DNA from: Paracoccus denitrificans
Lineage (GTDB): Bacteria > Pseudomonadota > Alphaproteobacteria > Rhodobacterales > Rhodobacteraceae
Length of the DNA: 64,000 nt
Reading direction: 5' to 3'
Assembly (NCBI GenBank): GCA_005768755.1
Contig: VAFL01000014.1
Location: 29,207 to 93,206, forward strand
The notes beneath the pieces were generated by a model, which saw only the letters and a list, made by a program, of their open reading frames with translations, searched no databases and had not been told where the DNA came from. Made by a program: the position numbers and the translations under genes. Positions 59,932 to 64,000 of this stretch are shown here, in pieces. Position 1 is the first letter of the stretch, and each line of letters starts with the position of its first letter.

Positions 59932-60483
59932 ATGAATCGACGTCAGGTTTTCGGGCTTGCCTTGCCCCTGATCGCCGTGCCCTCGTTGGCGCTTTCGCAG
60001 GCGGCAGCGCCCGCCGATCCTTATCAACCGACCGAAGTCCCGATCCGTGAAGGTTTCGAGGTCGGCTCGATCGTGGTCGTGTCCGACAAGTTTTTCCTTT
60101 ATCACGTCATTGCGCCGAACCGGGCCGTCCGTTACGGCGTCGCTGTCGGTCAGGCCGAACTGGTCTGGAAAGGCAAGGCGCGGGTTGGCCGCAAGGCGGA
60201 GTGGCCCAGCTGGACCCCAACACCCGAGATGATCGCCCGCAAGCCAGAGCAGTATGGCAAATACAAGGACGGTATGCCGGGCGGCCCGACCAACCCCCTG
60301 GGCGCCCGTGCGCTGTATCTTTACGATGCGCGCGGCAATGACACGGCCATCCGAATTCATGGCACGACTGAACCAGGCTCTATCGGGCGCGCAGTTTCGA
60401 ACGGTTGCATCCGGATGCGCAACGAGGCGGTCATGGCCTTGTTCGAGCAGGTGCCGGTTGGCACGCCTGTCTACGTCTTCTGA
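59932..60483 (+). CDS. L,D-transpeptidase (YkuD)
   Basis: 183 residues with N-terminal signal (MNRRQVFGLALPLIAVPSLA, possibly Tat because of the RR). The YkuD domain has WPSWTPTPEMIARKPEQYGK, NPLGARALYLYD, then HGTTEPGSIGRAV and SNGCIRM with Cys159. It is a paralogue of the enzyme at 37198-37800. Role: 3-3 peptidoglycan cross-links in the periplasm. mnmH follows 18 bases on and may share the transcript. Confidence 0.92.
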   Translation: MNRRQVFGLALPLIAVPSLALSQAAAPADPYQPTEVPIREGFEVGSIVVVSDKFFLYHVIAPNRAVRYGVAVGQAELVWKGKARVGRKAEWPSWTPTPEMIARKPEQYGKYKDGMPGGPTNPLGARALYLYDARGNDTAIRIHGTTEPGSIGRAVSNGCIRMRNEAVMALFEQVPVGTPVYVF

Positions 60484-60501
60484 TCGGCGAAAGCCCGGGT
60501 C

Positions 60502-61563
60502 TTGACCAATCCCTCTCTGCTGCGGCTCGATGCGGTGAATGCCGCTTCGGGCCGTTTTGACGATATCATCGACGTGCGCGCACCCTTGGAATATGCCGAG
60601 GATCATTTGCCGGGCGCGATCAATCTGCCCGTTCTCAATGATGAGGAGCGCGCGCAGGTCGGCACGATCTACAAGCAGATCTCACCGTTCGACGCGCGCA
60701 AGATCGGGGCGGCACTGGTCGCGGCGAATGTCGCACGTCACATTGCCGGCCCGCTGAAAGACAGGGCGGGCGGCTGGCAGCCCCTGGTTTATTGCTGGCG
60801 TGGCGGTCAACGGTCGGGCGCGATGGCCACAATCCTGGGTCAGGTCGGCTGGCGTGTTGCCCGCGTTGAAGGTGGCTATAAATCCTGGCGGGCCATTGTC
60901 GTTCGTCGCGTGCAGGAGCTGGGTTTTCCCAGTCCGGTGATCGTCCTGGACGGCAATACTGGCAGCGCCAAGACCGCGATCCTGTCCCGTCTGGCTGCGC
61001 GCGGCCATCAGGTCATCGACCTTGAAGGACTGGCGAATCACCGTGGCAGCCTGTTCGGCGCAAGGGGCGCACAGCCCAGCCAGAAAGCGTTCGAGGGTCG
61101 GCTTGCCGCCGCGCTGGAGGGGCTGGATTCCAACCGTCCGGTGCTGGTCGAGGCCGAGAGTTCCCGGATCGGCAATCTGTCGGTGCCACGCGCAGTGTGG
61201 CAGGGGATCTGTCGCGGCAGGCGTCTGACCTTGAATGTTCCGGTCACGGCACGCGCGGCCTATTCGGCCCGCGACTATTCAGACATCTCTCATGATCCGG
61301 CCGAGGTTCAGCGGATATTGCAAAGGCTTGCGCCTTTGCATCCGGCCGCCCGGATCGAGGAATGGTTGCGGCTTGCCGATCACGGCGACTGGATATCGCT
61401 TGCCGAAGGCCTGATGCGTCATCACTATGATCCGCGCTATGACAAGCATCGGGCGCGTTACGACGCGCAGGGCGCAGCCCCCATCTGGTTGGATGATCTG
61501 AACGATCTGGATATTGCCGCAGACAAGGTCGAGGCAGCGCTGGCGCGTCCTGTGACAGGGTAA
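60502..61563 (+). CDS. mnmH: tRNA 2-selenouridine/geranyl-2-thiouridine synthase
   Basis: 353 residues from a TTG at 60502. The N-terminal rhodanese domain has DIIDVRAPLEYAEDHLPGAI and the catalytic Cys98 in LVYCWRGGQRSGAMA. A P-loop domain follows with DGNTGSAKTAIL (150-161). MnmH replaces sulfur by selenium in wobble 2-thiouridine using selenophosphate, so the organism should have SelD. The first ATG lies too far inside to be the start. The ribosome site is weak. Confidence 0.92.
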   Translation: MTNPSLLRLDAVNAASGRFDDIIDVRAPLEYAEDHLPGAINLPVLNDEERAQVGTIYKQISPFDARKIGAALVAANVARHIAGPLKDRAGGWQPLVYCWRGGQRSGAMATILGQVGWRVARVEGGYKSWRAIVVRRVQELGFPSPVIVLDGNTGSAKTAILSRLAARGHQVIDLEGLANHRGSLFGARGAQPSQKAFEGRLAAALEGLDSNRPVLVEAESSRIGNLSVPRAVWQGICRGRRLTLNVPVTARAAYSARDYSDISHDPAEVQRILQRLAPLHPAARIEEWLRLADHGDWISLAEGLMRHHYDPRYDKHRARYDAQGAAPIWLDDLNDLDIAADKVEAALARPVTG

Positions 61564-61570
61564 ACCGGCT

Positions 61571-61798
61571 TCAGCTGCCCAGCATGATCCCGATCACAAC
61601 GGCCATCAGCCCGATGACCGAAGCGCCAAGTGCCGCCATGTTAACGGCCATGATGCGTTGCATCCGGGCCCGGAACTGCGCCTCGTCCAGGCCTTGGCGG
61701 CGGGCCGACCAGACCGACCAGATGCACCAGATGATTCCAATCAGGCCAAGCAGCGTCAAAGCCGCGCCGGTCCAGATCACGATGTCAAATATGTTCAT
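61571..61798 (-). CDS. small two-helix membrane protein
   Basis: 75 residues from the ATG at 61798, with GGAAGGTGGC directly upstream. Two hydrophobic helices (FDIVIWTGAALTLLGLIGII and MAVNMAALGASVIGLMAVVI) flank a charged loop with RRQGLDEAQFRARMQ. The family is unrecognised; small proteins of this type are common in Rhodobacteraceae. It converges with mnmH and is divergent from gapR. Confidence 0.75.
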   Translation of the reverse strand: MNIFDIVIWTGAALTLLGLIGIIWCIWSVWSARRQGLDEAQFRARMQRIMAVNMAALGASVIGLMAVVIGIMLGS

Positions 61799-61831
61799 GC
61801 CACCTTCCTTCGCGGGCTGGCTTAGCCGCGA

Positions 61832-61859
61832 TTGCAGAACCCGGCAAGACGGCCTATGT
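61832..61859 (+). promoter_or_regulatory. possible gapR promoter
   Basis: TTGCAG (61832-61837), 16 bases, then CTATGT (61854-61859) is a modest sigma-70-like match 26 bases before the gapR ATG at 61886. Confidence 0.35.
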
Positions 61860-61885
61860 CTGCCGCGCCAACAACGAGGGACATT

Positions 61886-62137
61886 ATGCAGGACGATCAC
61901 GCCTATAACGTCGCAGCGGACGAGCTTCGCCAGTTCATCGAGCAGTATGAGCAGATGGAAGCCGAAAAGAAGGACGTGACCGAACGCCAGAAAGAGATCA
62001 TGGCCGAAGCGAAGGCCCGCGGCTATGACACAAAGGTGATGAAAAAGGTCATCGCCCTGCGCAAGCGCGACCGCGACGACATCGCCGAGGAAGAGGCGAT
62101 TCTTGATATGTATAAAGCCGCGCTTGGCATGGACTGA
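61886..62137 (+). CDS. gapR: GapR-type (DUF2312) nucleoid-associated protein
   Basis: 83 residues from the ATG at 61886 (MQDDHAYNVAADELRQFIEQ), with an ACGAGGGA site. It is helical throughout: YEQMEAEKKDVTERQKEIMA, then EAKARGYDTKVMKKVIALRK and RDRDDIAEEEAILDMY. DUF2312 is the GapR family, known in Caulobacter to bind over-twisted AT-rich DNA ahead of polymerases and to help replication and chromosome topology. An upstream in-frame start at 61832 is rejected. Together with CcrM it places two cell-cycle DNA factors in one window. Confidence 0.92.
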   Translation: MQDDHAYNVAADELRQFIEQYEQMEAEKKDVTERQKEIMAEAKARGYDTKVMKKVIALRKRDRDDIAEEEAILDMYKAALGMD

Positions 62138-62185
62138 CGCAACCGCGACATCTGCGACCCGGAATCTGCCGATGCTGGCGGGGAA

Positions 62186-62509
62186 TTACCCTAGGCAGCG
62201 ACGACCATAACGCCAATAATTGAACCTTTGGCAATTGTAACGGAAGTCGGGTTGATACCCGTCGCAACGAAGCTCAAAGCGCGGCCTCTGCACAAGCCAA
62301 AGCCGTCGCCCAGGCAGGCGCGGCGCATCGGCATGATCTTCGTCCGTGGTGGTGAAACGGATGTGCCGGAAGGGTGGCGTCGTCGATTTTCGGGTGGGCA
62401 CCACCCGCAATGAGGCGTAAATGCCTTGACGCACGTATAACAGCGCCTGGCCCGGCGAAGTGTGAGGACCGTCAAACCCGTTGGCCTTCGAAGAATGAAT
62501 GTAACGCAA
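62186..62509 (-). CDS. possible small protein or remnant, 107 residues
   Basis: From a TTG at 62509. Codon choice in its middle looks like coding DNA. The translated end is aromatic and Arg/Cys-rich (FRYNCQRFNYWRYGRRCLG). No domain is recognised, and no good ribosome site is present. It may be the 3' part of a decayed gene. A second minus frame (62191-62517) overlaps and is the weaker choice. Confidence 0.25.
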   Translation of the reverse strand: MRYIHSSKANGFDGPHTSPGQALLYVRQGIYASLRVVPTRKSTTPPFRHIRFTTTDEDHADAPRLPGRRLWLVQRPRFELRCDGYQPDFRYNCQRFNYWRYGRRCLG

Positions 62510-62827
62510 AACGCCAAACTATCCGTAGCACCGATGATGGACTGGGCATATTTTATTTGAATAACAGTACTTTATCTGGTCTCGTGTGCAGTTGATGTTC
62601 ACGTCCTAATGGTAAAATGTCGTGCTCTGGCGAGCTGCGGCGCAACTTGCGTGTCGGCTTTTGAGATGACTGGACGGGTTGGCATTGCCGATAATCACTT
62701 GTGGGTCGCGCTGCCGCAAATTCTGTGCCTACGATCTCTTCCAATGTGGCGTTCTCGTGGTCAGGTAGCCCCGATAGCGGGACCGGTCGCGCCTATGCCT
62801 TGGAGCAACCGTTGAGGATCGGACGGT

Positions 62828-62980
62828 CTACGGCCTCATGATGAAACGCACAGGACCTATGGCTTTCGAGAGCATCGGGCTGCGTGGTTTTGCCCGCCCG
62901 CCGTGTGGCCTAACAACTAGAAACACAGGCCCATCCGAAAGGGCTTCCTCTGTCAGTCGCCCTACAAACCGCTTGAACAT
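62828..62980 (-). CDS. possible 50-residue ORF in the accessory gap
   Basis: MFKRFVGRLTEEALSDGPVF starts at 62980 with GGGGGC before it and ends with TAG at 62828-62830. The residues look protein-like but match nothing I know; codon use is atypical. It may be a fragment of an old gene or chance. Confidence 0.2.
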   Translation of the reverse strand: MFKRFVGRLTEEALSDGPVFLVVRPHGGRAKPRSPMLSKAIGPVRFIMRP

Positions 62981-63198
62981 GCTGCCCCCGAGTCTTCGGC
63001 AACTGAATCTATTCTAATCGACTGATCGGAGGTCGAAGACCCGCTAATTGAAGCTTTGAATATCGCGATCTGGAAGATGAACGAAGGGGGCGGGCACTTC
63101 CCCTGGGGCCGAGCCTGGCGTCTCAGCCGACCACTTCAAGCAAGGGATTCCCCCGGCAACGTCCCTTGTGAGAGTTCGAGATTGGCGGGGTGTTCCGT

Positions 63199-63238
63199 GA
63201 CGGGTTGAGGGTCGGGGGAGTGGCCTCCGGCGCCCGTC
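63199..63238 (+). promoter_or_regulatory. structured leader of the ardC-like gene
   Basis: GACGGG (63199-63204) pairs with CCCGTC (63233-63238); inside, GGAG (63217-63220) pairs with CTCC (63225-63228) around TGGC. The nested hairpin ends 15 bases before the ATG at 63254, just ahead of the GGAGAA ribosome site. I recall similar G-rich leaders before ardC genes on alphaproteobacterial plasmids, but cannot verify that here. Confidence 0.4.
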
Positions 63239-63253
63239 GCGGAGAATATTCCG

Positions 63254-63937
63254 ATGGCCAGACAGACCCGCGCTGCACGCGGCGGTGCGCGCAGCAACCT
63301 TTATGACGATATCACCGACAAGATCATCGCCGAGCTGGAGGCGGGGCGGCTACCCTGGGTCCAGCCTTGGGGGACGGCGGCGGCGAAGGCGCCACTAGCG
63401 ATGCCAAGGAATGCGGCGACCACCCGGCAGTATTCCGGGATCAACGTGCTGATTCTTTGGGGCGCGGTGGTGCAGCATGGCTATCCGACGCAGGCGTGGC
63501 TGACCTTCCGCCAGGCGCTGGCGCTTGGCGGCAATGTCCGCAAGGGCGAGCGCGGCACGACGGTCGTCTATGCAGACCGTTTCACGCCCGAAGAGGAAAG
63601 GCGCCGCGCCCGCGAGACTGGAGAGGAACCGGGGCGCATCCCCTTCCTGAAACGCTTCATTGTCTTCAACGCCGCCCAATGCCAAGGTTTACCTGAGGAC
63701 ATCGCCGCCCAGGCCCCGCCACCGCCGCCCGGCATGATCGAACCAAGGGTCGAGGCGCTGATCAAAGCCATCGACATCGATTTCCGCATCGGCGGCAATA
63801 GGGCTTTCTATGTTCCTGCCCATGATTATGTGCAGGTTCCACCGCCGCAGGCCTATTTCGAGCCGATCAACTGGCACAGGACGGCGCTTCATGAACTGGG
63901 CCATTATGCCGCTAGTCGGATTATGCCGACTTCGTGA
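63254..63937 (+). pseudogene. ArdC-type antirestriction protein, 3' end lost
   Basis: 227 residues are open. The N-terminal ArdC single-strand DNA-binding domain is clear: NLYDDITDKIIAELEAGRLP, WVQPWG, NAATTRQYSGINVLILWGA, WLTFRQALALGGNVRKGERG and TTVVYADRF. The metalloprotease-like part starts with NWHRTALHELGHYAA, the HExxH zinc motif, then stops after SRIMPTS. Full-length relatives are about 300 residues with a C-terminal Glu ligand that is missing here. The stop lies inside an inverted repeat (63917-63989) that seems not to belong to the gene, so I read it as interrupted by an insertion. ArdC proteins protect incoming DNA from restriction and come with plasmids and integrative elements. 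Confidence 0.75.
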
Positions 63938-63989
63938 GCGCGGTATTGCGCTTGCAGGCCATGCTCGTCTTTACGTTCGGCATAATCCG
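63917..63989. repeat. 13-bp inverted repeat at the ardC break, putative end of a mobile element
   Basis: CGGATTATGCCGA (63917-63929) and TCGGCATAATCCG (63977-63989) are exact reverse complements around 47 bases. ATTATGCCG also occurs in the ardC frame at 63903-63911, so the target may resemble the element end. The layout suits an IS or recombinase-site end, but no transposase is inside the window and the element family is not identified. Confidence 0.5.
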
Positions 63990-64000
63990 CCGCTCCGATG

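Larger units (their letters stand above)
62138..63253. other. long poorly coding stretch between gapR and ardC
   Basis: No clear gene spans these 1116 bases. The part at 62530-62620 is AT-rich compared with the chromosome around it. Two weak minus-strand ORFs are listed separately. Base use shifts from typical Paracoccus-like coding to mixed, which suggests an island junction or decayed genes. No tRNA or direct-repeat attachment site was found by eye. Confidence 0.4.

Noticed and set aside
62809..63253. tRNA or attachment site at the presumed island border
   Set aside because: No T-loop or acceptor-stem pattern could be found on either strand.

Overview
The window is about 64 kb of GC-rich chromosomal DNA from an alphaproteobacterium of the Rhodobacteraceae/Paracoccaceae, most likely Paracoccus or a near relative. 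The evidence is the combination of CcrM (GANTC methylase), GapR (DUF2312), a PetP/PetR regulator pair, a compact flagellar block in the order flgB-flgC-fliE-fliQ-flgF-flgG-flgA-flgH-fliL, and the yfgM-like/bamB/der run. Genus is inference; no rRNA or tRNA gene was seen.

Layout. 1-9.4 kb: housekeeping (phosphodiester glycosidase fragment, rbfA, dapB, metallophosphoesterase, lipid kinase, valS, DUF1992, petR/petP, branched-chain aminotransferase). 9.4-13.1 kb: an AlkB-type monooxygenase facing a membrane PQQ-dependent glucose-type dehydrogenase, with a shared terminator. 13.3-15.2 kb: ccrM and rnhB; the ccrM promoter region carries three GANTC sites. 15.3-19.3 kb: GntR regulator, L,D-transpeptidase, extensin-like protein, Crp-family regulator. 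19.4-25.4 kb: fliI divergent from nine flagellar rod, export and ring genes. 25.6-28 kb: glycosyltransferase, rpe, gph. 28-33.1 kb: a dTDP-rhamnose operon (rmlC-rmlB-rmlD-rmlA) behind a two-domain glycosyltransferase. 33.3-36.3 kb: a 999-residue secreted RTX protein. 36.4-43.8 kb: CAP lipoprotein, Tat L,D-transpeptidase, pterin dehydratase, DUF488, hemH, a methyltransferase whose start overlaps that of divergent comF, grxC, a nitrilase-family enzyme and a MarR regulator. 43.9-51.7 kb: yfgM-like/bamB/der, serS, ada, rpmB. 51.8-55.4 kb: copper-type exported proteins and a DUF1800/DUF1501 pair. 55.7-59.7 kb: capsule export genes kpsM-kpsE-kpsT with a second, convergent kpsE-like gene. 59.9-62.1 kb: third L,D-transpeptidase, mnmH, a small membrane protein and gapR.

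From 62.2 kb the character changes: over 1 kb of poorly coding, partly AT-rich DNA leads to an ArdC-type antirestriction gene with a structured leader. Its frame ends abruptly at a 13-bp inverted repeat, which looks like the edge of an inserted element. This is the accessory end of the window.

Several parts converge on the cell envelope: rhamnose precursor supply, a glycosyltransferase fusion, capsule export, an RTX surface or secreted protein, three L,D-transpeptidases and BamB. Cell-cycle DNA control is represented by CcrM and GapR. I saw no clearly new multi-gene system. The best leads are the ArdC/inverted-repeat junction, the methylation-site cluster at ccrM, the duplicated RTX architecture, the fused glycosyltransferase and the paired KpsE proteins.
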